Positions 1-7,707 of a stretch of 64,000 nucleotides of DNA are shown piece by piece (positions within the stretch are counted from its first letter, which is position 1; every line of letters begins with the position of its first letter). The stretch covers positions 26,909 through 90,908 of the forward strand of contig NZ_BMMD01000016.1 in NCBI RefSeq assembly GCF_014645655.1, given 5' to 3'. Under the pieces are notes generated by a model. That model had not been told where the DNA came from, did no database searches, and was given only the letters and a program-made list of their open reading frames with translations. Source of the DNA: Agromyces bauzanensis (GTDB lineage Bacteria; Actinomycetota; Actinomycetes; Actinomycetales; Microbacteriaceae). A program made the position numbers and the translations under genes.

Positions 1-289
1 TGGAGGTGAGCAGCTGCCTGGCGACGGCGAGCAGCTGCGACATCCGCGGGTCACGGATCGAATAGATGACCGACGAGCGTTCACGCCGGCTGTCGACGAT
101 GTTCGCGTGGCGCAGCACGCCCAGCTGCTGCGAGAGGTGCGAAATCTCCATGCCGAGCGCTTCGGCGAGAGCGCCGACCGAGCGTTCGCCGCGCAGGAGC
201 ACTTCGATCACCCGAACTCGCGCCGGGTGGGCGATCGCCTTGAACAGCTCGGAGGTCAGTCGTGCGACCGGGAGCTCTGCTGACTCCAT
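1..289 (-). CDS. ArsR-family transcriptional regulator (partial)
   Basis: N-terminal ~96 residues of a winged-helix repressor; the gene continues past the left edge. It starts at the ATG complementary to 287-289. The protein has the ArsR signature FKAIAHPARVRVIEVLL, followed by the recognition-helix region EALGMEISHLSQQLGVLRHA and the wing with SSVIYSIRD. The place where metal-sensing ArsR proteins carry ELCVCDL reads ERSVGALAEAL and has no cysteine, so metal sensing through that site is not supported. It lies downstream of hsdR on the same strand, 76 bp away, and could be read through from it or have its own promoter. Ligand and target unknown. Confidence 0.85.
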   Translation of the reverse strand, partial: MESAELPVARLTSELFKAIAHPARVRVIEVLLRGERSVGALAEALGMEISHLSQQLGVLRHANIVDSRRERSSVIYSIRDPRMSQLLAVARQLLTS

Positions 290-365
290 GGCTTGTTTAT
301 ACCGCTGTTTGAGAGAACGATCAATACGTGAACTCCGTCTCGGCGGAGCGGGGCCCCGTCTCGGT

Positions 366-3300
366 TCACGCGTTCCGTTCCTCTGAGTACCGCGGCGCCA
401 TCGACTCCATCTGCTCCATGACGAGCTTGATGGCCTCGGGCTGCTTGTCGGGCGGATACCCCTTGAGCACGAGCAGGCGCTTGATCGACGAGCGCAGCTT
501 CGCCTTCACATCGGCGCGCACGGTCCAGTCGGTGCGCACGTCACGGCGCATGATTGCGACGAGTTCGCGAGCGATCTCGGCGAGAACGCTCTCACCTTGG
601 ATCTCGACCGCCGACTCGTTCTGGGCGACGGCGTCGTAGAAGGCGAGTTCGTCGTCGTTGAGCGGCGGCGAGAAGTGCTGCCCGCGGTTGCCCTCCGCCG
701 CCACTTCGCGCGCCAGCTCGACGAGTTCGGCGATGACCTCGGCCGAGGTGAGTTGCTGGTTCGTGTACTTGTTCATGAGCTCGGCGATCCGCGCCGAGAA
801 CGCGCGCTCGCGCACGAGATTGCCTCGCGAGACCGCGGCCGACTCCTCGAGGAGCAGGTCGCGGAGCGCCTCGATCGCGAGCTGCGGGTTGCGTGCCTGC
901 TGGGCGCGACGCGCGAACTCGGGCGTCAGTTGCGACAGTGACGGCCGCGGCATCCCCGCGGCCTCGTAGATGTCGACGACGTCGCCGGCATCCGTCGCCT
1001 GCGCGATGAGACTGCCGAGCAGACGCTGGATGTCCTCGGGAATCGGCTGACCCGAGGCCTTGCGTTCGGCGGCGTCGAACTTCGCCATCCATACGCGCAC
1101 CTCTTCGTAGAACGCGATCTCCTCACGGTAGTTCACGAGCGTCGATTGTCCCGAGGCGAGTGCCCATGCCCTGGCGAGTTGCCCCGAGTAGCGGCGGTAG
1201 CGGGCGGCGAGCGTCTCGCCCTCGAGCTTCGGGTCGTTGAGCAGGTTCTGCAGATCGCGCAGATACGCGACTGTGCCGCTCACCGCGTTGAGGTACGCTT
1301 TCGGTCCGCCGGCGGCGAGTTTCGCCCGCCAGTCGACGCCAGCCACCAGGCCACGCACCCGCTCGACGAGCTCGACCGCGAGCGAGACCGCTTCGTCGAT
1401 GTCACGCCCGACCGGCTTCGTCTTCTGGTCGGTGACCGTGTATTCCGCGAGCGCGGCACTGAGGTTCTCGGCGATCGGCGCGTACCCGACGAGCAGCCCG
1501 TCCTCCTTGCCGCGGAAGGTGCGGTTCACCCGGGCGAGCGTCTGCATCAGCAGTGCACCCTTGAGCGGCCGGTCGAGGTAGAGCGTATGCAGCGGCGGGG
1601 CGTCGAAGCCGGTGAGCATCATGTCCTTGACGATCACGAGTTCAAGCTCGTCGTCGACGTCGCGCAGGCGTTCCTTGATGGCGGCGTTCGCGCTGTCGCG
1701 GCGCACGTGCGCTGCGATGACCGGCGACTTCTCCGACGGCGTGCCCGAGTAGACGACCTTGATACGCCCGCCGGTGAGGTCGTCGGAGTGCCAGTCGGGG
1801 CGGATCTTCACGATCTGGCCATACAGCCGCGCGCAGATCTCGCGGGTGCCGCCGACGATCAGCGCCTTGCCCGGGCCGCCGATGAACGGCCGCATCCGTT
1901 CACGTCGTTCCTCCCAGTGCGCGACGAGGTCGGCGGCGAGCGCTTCGAGCCGCTCGGGCGCACCGTACACGGCGTTGACGACGGCGACGGATGCCTCGAG
2001 CCGAGCCCGTTCCACGTCGGAGAGCCCGATGGTGGCTTCGTCGGCGGCGAGGTCGATCTCCTCCTCGCTGAGTTCCTCGGCCCGCCGCACCTTGATGAGG
2101 CGCGGTTCGAAGTAGACGGGCACGGTCGCGCCATCCGCCACTGCCCGGCTGAGGTCGTAGATGTCGATGTACTCGCCGAACACATCGCGCGTGTTGCGTT
2201 CGTCGAACGAGACCGGCGTGCCGGTGAACGCGATCAGCGTGGCGTTCGGCAGCGCATCACGCAGGTGACGCGCATACCCGTCGAGGTCGTCGTAGTGGCT
2301 GCGGTGGGCTTCGTCGACGACCACGATGATGTTGCGCCGGTTCGAGAGCAGCGGATGCTCCACACCGGCCTGCTTCTCGGCCTGACTGAGCCCGAACTTC
2401 TGCAGGGTCGTGAAGTAGATGCCGCCGGTGGTGCGGTTCGTCAGCTCCTCGCGCAGTTCGCGTCGCAGGCGGATCTGCTTGGGCTTCTCGGGCAGCAGCA
2501 GGCTGCGGTCGAAGCCGGCGTAGAGCTGCCCGTTGAGCTCGTTTCGATCGGTGATGACCACGACGGTGGGGTTCTTCAGTGCCGGCTCGCGCATGACGAG
2601 CGCGGTGTAGAGCTCCATCTCCATCGACTTGCCCGAGCCCTGCGTGTGCCAGACGACGCCGGCCTTGCCGTTCGATGCCACGGCCTGCCGGGTCGCGCCG
2701 ACCGCCTTCGACACCGCGAAGTACTGGTGCGGCTTTGCGATGCGCTTGACGAGCCCTTCGTCGCCCTCGTCGAAGGCGGTGTAGTCGCGCATGAGCTGCA
2801 GGAAGCGCTCGTGGTTGTAGAGGCCGTTGAGCGCGTCCTCGAGCGCGAAGATGGTCTCGCCATCGACCTGCCGGTTCGCCTCCACGGGTTCGCCGTCGTC
2901 GTCCACGTTCCACGGCGAGAAGTGGTTGAGCGGCGTGAACGGCGTGCCGTAGATCGCTTCGAGCCCGTCACTCGCGAGCACGAACACGCAGAAGCGGAAC
3001 GCCATCGGGAACTCGCGCAGGTAGGTGGTGAGTTGCGCGTGCGCCGACGTGGCATCCGCCCGCTCGGTGCCGGCCTTCTTGAGCTCGATGATGCTCACAG
3101 GCATGCCATTCAGGAAGAGCACGAGGTCGAAGCGACGGGTGCGGTCACCCTGCCGGATGGTGACCTGGTTGACCGCGAGCCAGTCGTTCTCGTCGGGGTC
3201 TGCGCTCACGAGCCGGATAGTCGGGTTGTGCTCGGTGCCGTCGGCATCGAGGTAACTCAGCCGATAGCCGCCCACGAGGATCTCGTGGATGCGGTGGTTC

Positions 3301-3551
3301 TCAGCGATCGGGTCCTGCGACTTCAGCGCGACGACCTCGGCGAGCGCCTGCAGCAGGTACGTCGCCGGCACGGCCGGGTTGAGCTTCTGCATCGCGGCGA
3401 GCAGGCGCGGCCGGATCAGCAGCTCGCTCCACGAGTCGCGCTCGTCGGCGCCCGGCGCGATGGCCTCACCGGCCGCGGGCCGCCAGAGCAGCGGCTCGGC
3501 GAGCGTGTCGAGTGCGAGCTGCTCCCATTCGGCTTCTGAGAATCCGGTCAC
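366..3551 (-). CDS. hsdR: Type I restriction endonuclease subunit R (HsdR)
   Basis: ATP-dependent translocase/nuclease subunit of a type I restriction-modification complex, about 1061 residues, a normal length. The chosen start is GTG (complement of 3549-3551), giving VTGFSEAEWEQLALDTL, a typical HsdR beginning, with AGGGGGAAC upstream; the open frame extends further but is not HsdR-like. The nuclease core is FDLVLF (D142) and IELKK (E156, K158). The helicase part has Walker A HTQGSGKS (302-309), DEAH (413-416) and the TGTP motif (443-446). It is separated from hsdM and hsdS by hipBA and other small genes, and follows hipA by 82 bp on the same strand, so it may be transcribed from the hipB-controlled promoter. 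Confidence 0.96.
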   Translation of the reverse strand: MTGFSEAEWEQLALDTLAEPLLWRPAAGEAIAPGADERDSWSELLIRPRLLAAMQKLNPAVPATYLLQALAEVVALKSQDPIAENHRIHEILVGGYRLSYLDADGTEHNPTIRLVSADPDENDWLAVNQVTIRQGDRTRRFDLVLFLNGMPVSIIELKKAGTERADATSAHAQLTTYLREFPMAFRFCVFVLASDGLEAIYGTPFTPLNHFSPWNVDDDGEPVEANRQVDGETIFALEDALNGLYNHERFLQLMRDYTAFDEGDEGLVKRIAKPHQYFAVSKAVGATRQAVASNGKAGVVWHTQGSGKSMEMELYTALVMREPALKNPTVVVITDRNELNGQLYAGFDRSLLLPEKPKQIRLRRELREELTNRTTGGIYFTTLQKFGLSQAEKQAGVEHPLLSNRRNIIVVVDEAHRSHYDDLDGYARHLRDALPNATLIAFTGTPVSFDERNTRDVFGEYIDIYDLSRAVADGATVPVYFEPRLIKVRRAEELSEEEIDLAADEATIGLSDVERARLEASVAVVNAVYGAPERLEALAADLVAHWEERRERMRPFIGGPGKALIVGGTREICARLYGQIVKIRPDWHSDDLTGGRIKVVYSGTPSEKSPVIAAHVRRDSANAAIKERLRDVDDELELVIVKDMMLTGFDAPPLHTLYLDRPLKGALLMQTLARVNRTFRGKEDGLLVGYAPIAENLSAALAEYTVTDQKTKPVGRDIDEAVSLAVELVERVRGLVAGVDWRAKLAAGGPKAYLNAVSGTVAYLRDLQNLLNDPKLEGETLAARYRRYSGQLARAWALASGQSTLVNYREEIAFYEEVRVWMAKFDAAERKASGQPIPEDIQRLLGSLIAQATDAGDVVDIYEAAGMPRPSLSQLTPEFARRAQQARNPQLAIEALRDLLLEESAAVSRGNLVRERAFSARIAELMNKYTNQQLTSAEVIAELVELAREVAAEGNRGQHFSPPLNDDELAFYDAVAQNESAVEIQGESVLAEIARELVAIMRRDVRTDWTVRADVKAKLRSSIKRLLVLKGYPPDKQPEAIKLVMEQMESMAPRYSEERNA

Positions 3552-3633
3552 GTGTTCGTTCCCCCTGTCGGCGACGTGATGCCAGCGTATGAGCGGATGC
3601 CGCAGTGCGACGCGTGCCCGCTGATAACCCCGT

Positions 3634-4917
3634 TCATCGGTCGATCCATCCGCGCTTTGATGCGTGCGCGGCGACCGCCGAGGTGATCCGGTCAGCGATC
3701 GCCCGCTCGGTGCTCGACGCGATGGTCTGAGCGGCAGCGGCGAAGGCGTCCGCGAGTCCCGCCCGGATTTCGAACGCTCGCGCTTCAGCCTCGTCGGCGG
3801 GGATGCGGAGCTTCCGACCCACGGCGACGAAGTCGCGGATGCCGATCCCGTCGAGGCGGTACTCGTCACCCACCTTCATCGCCGACGCGAGCGGTCGTGT
3901 CGCGGGGTACACGAGGTGAGTACCCAGGTCGTAGAGCGGCGCTAGCTCCGCGCGCTCGGCGTCCAGCAGGATCGAGTAGTTCTTCGCGTGCGCGTCGGTG
4001 TTCGCGGCCGACACGTTGAACACCATCGCGTCGAACATCCGTCGCTGACTTCTCCGTCGCTGTTCCACGTTCGGGAAGGTGTCGATGAGCTGAGCCATGC
4101 GTGCGAAGCCCGGGCCACCGTCCGACTGGTACTTCTGGGCAGGCATGACGGAGAGCGCCTGGCAAAAGTCCTCCTGGTGCCGGCGACGCCAGACCCCGTC
4201 GACGACCTCGCGGTCGTATCTCTTCGAGACGAACACGCGGTCGCCTCGGGTCGTGGTCAGGAGTTGGGCGTCGGCGACGTCGAGCCCGAGATGCGCCGCC
4301 GCGTGCATCGTCACGTACTCGTTCACGTCGTGTTCGATAAAGGGAGGAACAGCGGGCTTCAGGATGTGCGTTGTTGGCGTCGCATCGAGCGGGATGCCCC
4401 ACTCACCGTCGATGCTCCGGAAGAGCGCGACCTTCGGCTGCGCCCCGGGCAGGCTCCACCGGCCGGCGACATCACGCGTGCCCCATGTGTCGGCGTTCTT
4501 GATGAGGTCATCGATCAGGTCGGCGACGGCGTCGGCGGAGAGCGCCTCGACGCGCTCCTCGCGCGGGCCGGCGTCACGCGCCGATTCATCGGGAGGAAGG
4601 ATCTGGACCGCCCCGGCGACATCACGGCCGACGAAGGCGAGCAGCCCGTACGGGTTCAGCGCAGAGGTGTGGAACGCCGTCGACAGTTCGCTGAGCTTGC
4701 CGCCGCTGTCGGGCAGCAACCCTTGGAGGAACGGCACCACAGCGCGCGGCGGATGGCTCGCACGCGACACCGGCATCGAGAGCGACAGCGGGGTCGCCTC
4801 CGGGTGGCGTCGGTAGTCGTCGTCGTAGGTGAAGGTCGTGGCGCCCGCGTCGGTCTGGCGCAGATCCCCGACGAAGTCGCCGTCGAGGTAGACGTTGAGC
4901 TTCGGGAATCGTGCCAT
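3634..4917 (-). CDS. hipA: HipA-type serine/threonine kinase toxin
   Basis: HipA toxins are kinases that in E. coli phosphorylate glutamyl-tRNA synthetase; the target here is not known. The 427-residue protein has the N-terminal small domain, the ATP-loop motif SLPGAQPK (155-162), HILKP (184-188), the catalytic loop NTDAHAKN (306-313) and the metal-binding region LAPLYDLG (325-332). All key kinase residues look intact, so it should be active. The start ATG overlaps the hipB stop (TGATG), indicating translational coupling. hsdR follows 82 bp downstream on the same strand. It is clearly different in sequence from the second HipA at 30.1-31.4 kb. Confidence 0.93.
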   Translation of the reverse strand: MARFPKLNVYLDGDFVGDLRQTDAGATTFTYDDDYRRHPEATPLSLSMPVSRASHPPRAVVPFLQGLLPDSGGKLSELSTAFHTSALNPYGLLAFVGRDVAGAVQILPPDESARDAGPREERVEALSADAVADLIDDLIKNADTWGTRDVAGRWSLPGAQPKVALFRSIDGEWGIPLDATPTTHILKPAVPPFIEHDVNEYVTMHAAAHLGLDVADAQLLTTTRGDRVFVSKRYDREVVDGVWRRRHQEDFCQALSVMPAQKYQSDGGPGFARMAQLIDTFPNVEQRRRSQRRMFDAMVFNVSAANTDAHAKNYSILLDAERAELAPLYDLGTHLVYPATRPLASAMKVGDEYRLDGIGIRDFVAVGRKLRIPADEAEARAFEIRAGLADAFAAAAQTIASSTERAIADRITSAVAAHASKRGWIDR

Positions 4918-5150
4918 CAACGGCCGCCCGGCTCGGTCGAGGTACGCTCCTGCAGGTCGACGACGAGGCCGAGGGCAGTGATGATGTCGAAGACGCGGTC
5001 GAGGCGGACCGACGCCTTGCCCCCTTCGAAACGCACGACCCACTCGCGCGTGACTCCTGCACGCTCGGCGAGCGCCTGTTGTGACCAGCCGAGCGCTTCC
5101 CGGCGGTCGCGCGCCGCAGCCCCCACCTCCAGAACGCTTCGAACTCGCAT
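4917..5150 (-). CDS. hipB: HipB-type antitoxin, XRE family
   Basis: Small 77-residue helix-turn-helix antitoxin and autorepressor. The HTH covers about residues 22-43 (WSQQALAERAGVTREWVVRF). The start MRVRSVLEV was chosen because AGGAGAACGT lies directly before it; the frame extends further upstream but through the operator region. The stop overlaps the hipA start. The gene is preceded by a perfect inverted repeat at 5191-5240, the expected binding site. Neutralises the adjacent HipA and represses the hipBA promoter, by analogy with the family. Confidence 0.9.
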   Translation of the reverse strand: MRVRSVLEVGAAARDRREALGWSQQALAERAGVTREWVVRFEGGKASVRLDRVFDIITALGLVVDLQERTSTEPGGR

Positions 5151-5168
5151 ACGTTCTCCTTCGACGAC

Positions 5169-5240
5169 GTGCGCGTTCGCGCACTTCACCCATTGTGATC
5201 GATCGCGCACAGAATTGGAAGTTCGCGATCGATCACAATG
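5169..5240. promoter_or_regulatory. hipBA operator region with perfect inverted repeats
   Basis: CATTGTGATCGATCGCG at 5191-5207 is repeated exactly in inverted orientation at 5224-5240, with 16 bp between arms. A second short palindrome, GTGCGCG-TT-CGCGCAC, occupies 5169-5184 between the large repeat and the hipB start. HipB proteins bind such paired sites in their own promoter; assignment to HipB is inference from position. Confidence 0.75.
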
Positions 5241-5320
5241 TTCGGAGGCCACCACCCGCCGCGAGAAACTACCGAGCAAGCATATTCCGCCCGCTATCTC
5301 GCGGCTCCGGGCGTCGTTGA

Positions 5321-5674
5321 CACCGTTCTGTCAACGAACAAGCAAGCAATCACTTCGCGACCCAGTACGGCACATACCACCAGCAGCGCGCCGTCCGCGG
5401 GAACTATTCGGGCACCGGACGATCCCGGTTCGCGCTGTTCGCCGTCCCCGCGCCGACAGAGCGCACCCTCAGCGACCTTCAGTGCGACCTTGTCCGACAG
5501 CGAACGGGCTATGAGGATGCTCTCGCTGCCGAAGCGGCCAATGACGCCAACACCTTCGGCGCCAGTCTCGACGGCCTTACCGCGCACATCGCCGACACAC
5601 AGGGCGGCGGGTTGAAACCGCGCCGCGAGTTGTGCGACGCCATGGCGCGATGGGGTGACCGCACGCCAGCGTGA
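5321..5674 (+). pseudogene. Start-less coding remnant, unknown protein
   Basis: An open frame of 117 codons between TGA (5318-5320) and TGA (5672-5674) with strongly GC-biased third positions, as in real genes of this genome, but with no ATG, GTG or TTG in its first two thirds. The translation contains FATQYGTYHQQRAVRGNYSG and ends GGLKPRRELCDAMARWGDRT. I do not recognise the family. It is best read as the 3' end of a gene whose 5' part was lost when hipBA entered or when the type I locus rearranged. It converges on the small gene at 5681-6109. Confidence 0.4.
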
Positions 5675-5680
5675 GCAGGA

Positions 5681-6109
5681 TCAGCTCACCCCGACGAGTC
5701 TTGCCGCGTCTTCGACTGCGTCGATCTTCGCAGTCGACTTCGCAATGCGAATATTGAATCCCCCGCCCTCCACCTTGCGGCTCGCCTCGACGAGCATCTC
5801 GATCGGACTGTCTGGGCTCAGCAGTTCAAGCGGCTCCGACTCACGCTCGACGAGAGATGATGCAGGTGGAAGCACACTCACAAGCGCAATGTCATCATCG
5901 GACATCACCACGAATACGTTCGCGAAACCGGCGCTCCATGCAACCCGCTCGAACACGTCACCGATCGACTCGTCGCCGAATGCAATTACGATTGGCTTCG
6001 ACCCATCAACCCCGGTCACTTTCAGATGACGATCGATGCCGAGCCGTGTGATCGTACCGAGGAGTTTGGCCGTTAGCTGGCGCCGCTCAGCGCTCATCGA
6101 CTCGGCCAT
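5681..6109 (-). CDS. Uncharacterised 142-aa protein in the type I R-M locus
   Basis: I do not recognise this family. The protein starts MAESMSAERRQLTAKLLG and has alternating hydrophobic segments (PIVIAFGDESIGDVFERVAW, NVFVVMSDDDIALVSVLPP), suggesting a small alpha/beta fold without membrane segments or a signal peptide. The ATG at 6109 was chosen because GAGGGAGCAGGGAG precedes it; an ATG at 6097 is an alternative. It overlaps the 3' end of the upstream gene (6087-6536), so the two are probably translated together and may form a pair. It is the last member of the hsdM-hsdS transcript before the decayed region. Confidence 0.6.
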   Translation of the reverse strand: MAESMSAERRQLTAKLLGTITRLGIDRHLKVTGVDGSKPIVIAFGDESIGDVFERVAWSAGFANVFVVMSDDDIALVSVLPPASSLVERESEPLELLSPDSPIEMLVEASRKVEGGGFNIRIAKSTAKIDAVEDAARLVGVS

Positions 6110-6536
6110 CTCCCTGCTCCCTCTCTCGTTGTTCCCACGTCGCAAGCATGAAGTCGTACTGTTCAGTGTACTGTCGGTCGACCGTTAGCGGCCCGTTGAT
6201 CGATTCAATGGTCTCTCGCTGGTCGGTTCCCCTGGTGAGGTCGTGACGGTGGACGGTGTCGTGCGAGGAGTCTACTCGGAAGATGTCGCGCCATCGGTAC
6301 GGCCCGCCGACCTGATGACAGATCGCGAAATCGATGCACTTGCCCCGGTAGTTGTTCGTTCGCACAAAGAGTCGGCTCGTCGCCGAGAGAGCAACCGAAA
6401 ACTCGGACGGTGGATCCCACTCTTCCTTCGGCGGGCGTTCCCAGATCGCGGGCGCGTCATTCGCGTCCATCTGCTGCTGGGCTGCCCGCCTGGCCTCGCG
6501 GTCGTTCCGCCTACTGAACTTGCCGCTACGTCCCAT
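6087..6536 (-). CDS. Uncharacterised 149-aa protein overlapping hsdS
   Basis: Starts at MGRSGKFSRRNDREARRAA (ATG complement 6534-6536), inside the last codons of hsdS (11-bp overlap), and ends inside the next gene. The N-terminus is very basic (residues 3-20). The centre, KCIDFAICHQVGGPYRWRDI followed by FRVDSSHDTVHRHD, has a His/Asp cluster followed by a charged tail. The layout (short strands, then an HxHD-like cluster) faintly resembles small TumE/DUF6516-type toxins, but that is only a visual impression and is not a family assignment. With its neighbour it forms an overlapping two-gene unit attached to the type I system. Confidence 0.6.
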   Translation of the reverse strand: MGRSGKFSRRNDREARRAAQQQMDANDAPAIWERPPKEEWDPPSEFSVALSATSRLFVRTNNYRGKCIDFAICHQVGGPYRWRDIFRVDSSHDTVHRHDLTRGTDQRETIESINGPLTVDRQYTEQYDFMLATWEQREREQGDGRVDER

Positions 6537-7707
6537 CGGCAACCCTTTCGAAGTCCCGAACACGGAGTCCTCCGGACATGAGTTGCGGGAGAAGGGCGTC
6601 GCGGATAGCTGCGAGGGTTCGGTTCTCCGCGTCGGCCGCCAAAGCCGCGGATGAGAGTGACTCGATGCTTGCCCGCGACTCATCGGGCCAGCCGCGCGGG
6701 TCGGACACGCCAGCCAAGAGAACCTCGATCGGCTTCACCCGCTGGTGGCTGCCTGAAGTACCCGCGACCTTCGACTCGAGAGCTCGACCGAACGACGGCT
6801 GGGCAAGAAGACTCCAAAGAACAGAAGTCGATATCCCACGCGGCTCCAGGACGAGAAACTCGGTCGACGCCAGCGCCCGTCGCCCATTCAATCGCGCGAG
6901 GTCCCACACGCGAGGGAACCTAGGATTGAGCTTCGAAATCAGCACAGACGGCTCCGACACAACGAACTTGCTGCTCTTGATGCTGGTAGCTTTGACCACT
7001 TCCGGGCCATTCCTTGAGTCGAACGCCGGAAGGCTGTAGTGATCTACGGCTTCGTCGCCTAGCGTTCCCGGATCGATCTGCGCCTTCTGCAGAGTCGCGA
7101 GTTCCCGCACCGGTGCCCGATCGCCCGCGACCGGCACCATTGCGAGTGCGAGTTCACGCGCGGTGGCGGCGAGCTTGGTGTTGGCGGCGATCTTGTCGTC
7201 GAGGGCGCCGAGCACCTCACCGATTGCGCGCTGTTCGCCCAACGGGGGAAGTGGAATAGCGAGCGATTCAAGGTGCGCTTTGGTGAGCGCCTTCCTCGTG
7301 GCACCGCCGGTCGCAAGGGTCATTAGTGCCGTCTTCCCTCTCGGCGACACCAAGTACTTCTGAAGGAATCGACTATCTAGACGACCGTTTGTCCGAATGA
7401 CAGCGACGTGCTGATTCACGCGCGCCGGCAGGACAGCAGGGTCGACGAGTGACGTTCGCGCAACCGAATCACCCGTGATATTCACAAGTACATCGCCGGC
7501 GAGAACAGTCACACTCCTAAGCGCGTCGGCCGCCTCATCCGTGATGCGCGCGACTCCATCAAGGAGCATTGAGTTGTCGAGGATGTTCTGCGAGCGAATG
7601 AACGAAATGCCTTCTTCGCGATAGACGCTGGCGCCACCACGAGGTGTTGCCCCGGATCCTATCTTGGTCACCAGAACACCCAAGCGAACCAGCGGCCACT
7701 CAGACAT
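6526..7707 (-). CDS. hsdS: Type I restriction specificity subunit (HsdS)
   Basis: Target-recognition subunit of the type I system, 393 residues, normal for a two-TRD HsdS. The start MSEWPLVRLGVLVTKIG overlaps the hsdM stop by 8 bp. TRD1 spans about 1-150, followed by the conserved IPLPPLGEQ (151-159) and the spacer helix ALDDKIAANTKLAATAREL; TRD2 follows from about 200 and ends with a second helical region (SIESLSSAALAADAENRTLA). The recognition sequence cannot be read from the protein; TRDs are the most variable parts of these systems. Confidence 0.94.
   Translation of the reverse strand: MSEWPLVRLGVLVTKIGSGATPRGGASVYREEGISFIRSQNILDNSMLLDGVARITDEAADALRSVTVLAGDVLVNITGDSVARTSLVDPAVLPARVNQHVAVIRTNGRLDSRFLQKYLVSPRGKTALMTLATGGATRKALTKAHLESLAIPLPPLGEQRAIGEVLGALDDKIAANTKLAATARELALAMVPVAGDRAPVRELATLQKAQIDPGTLGDEAVDHYSLPAFDSRNGPEVVKATSIKSSKFVVSEPSVLISKLNPRFPRVWDLARLNGRRALASTEFLVLEPRGISTSVLWSLLAQPSFGRALESKVAGTSGSHQRVKPIEVLLAGVSDPRGWPDESRASIESLSSAALAADAENRTLAAIRDALLPQLMSGGLRVRDFERVADGT

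Noticed and set aside
1146..3539. Long plus-strand reading frame opposite hsdR
   Set aside because: It mirrors the codon bias of hsdR; arginine/glutamate/valine-rich translation without any family feature. Same for 36294-40304 opposite the xanthine dehydrogenase genes and 52324-54180 opposite the formamidase gene.
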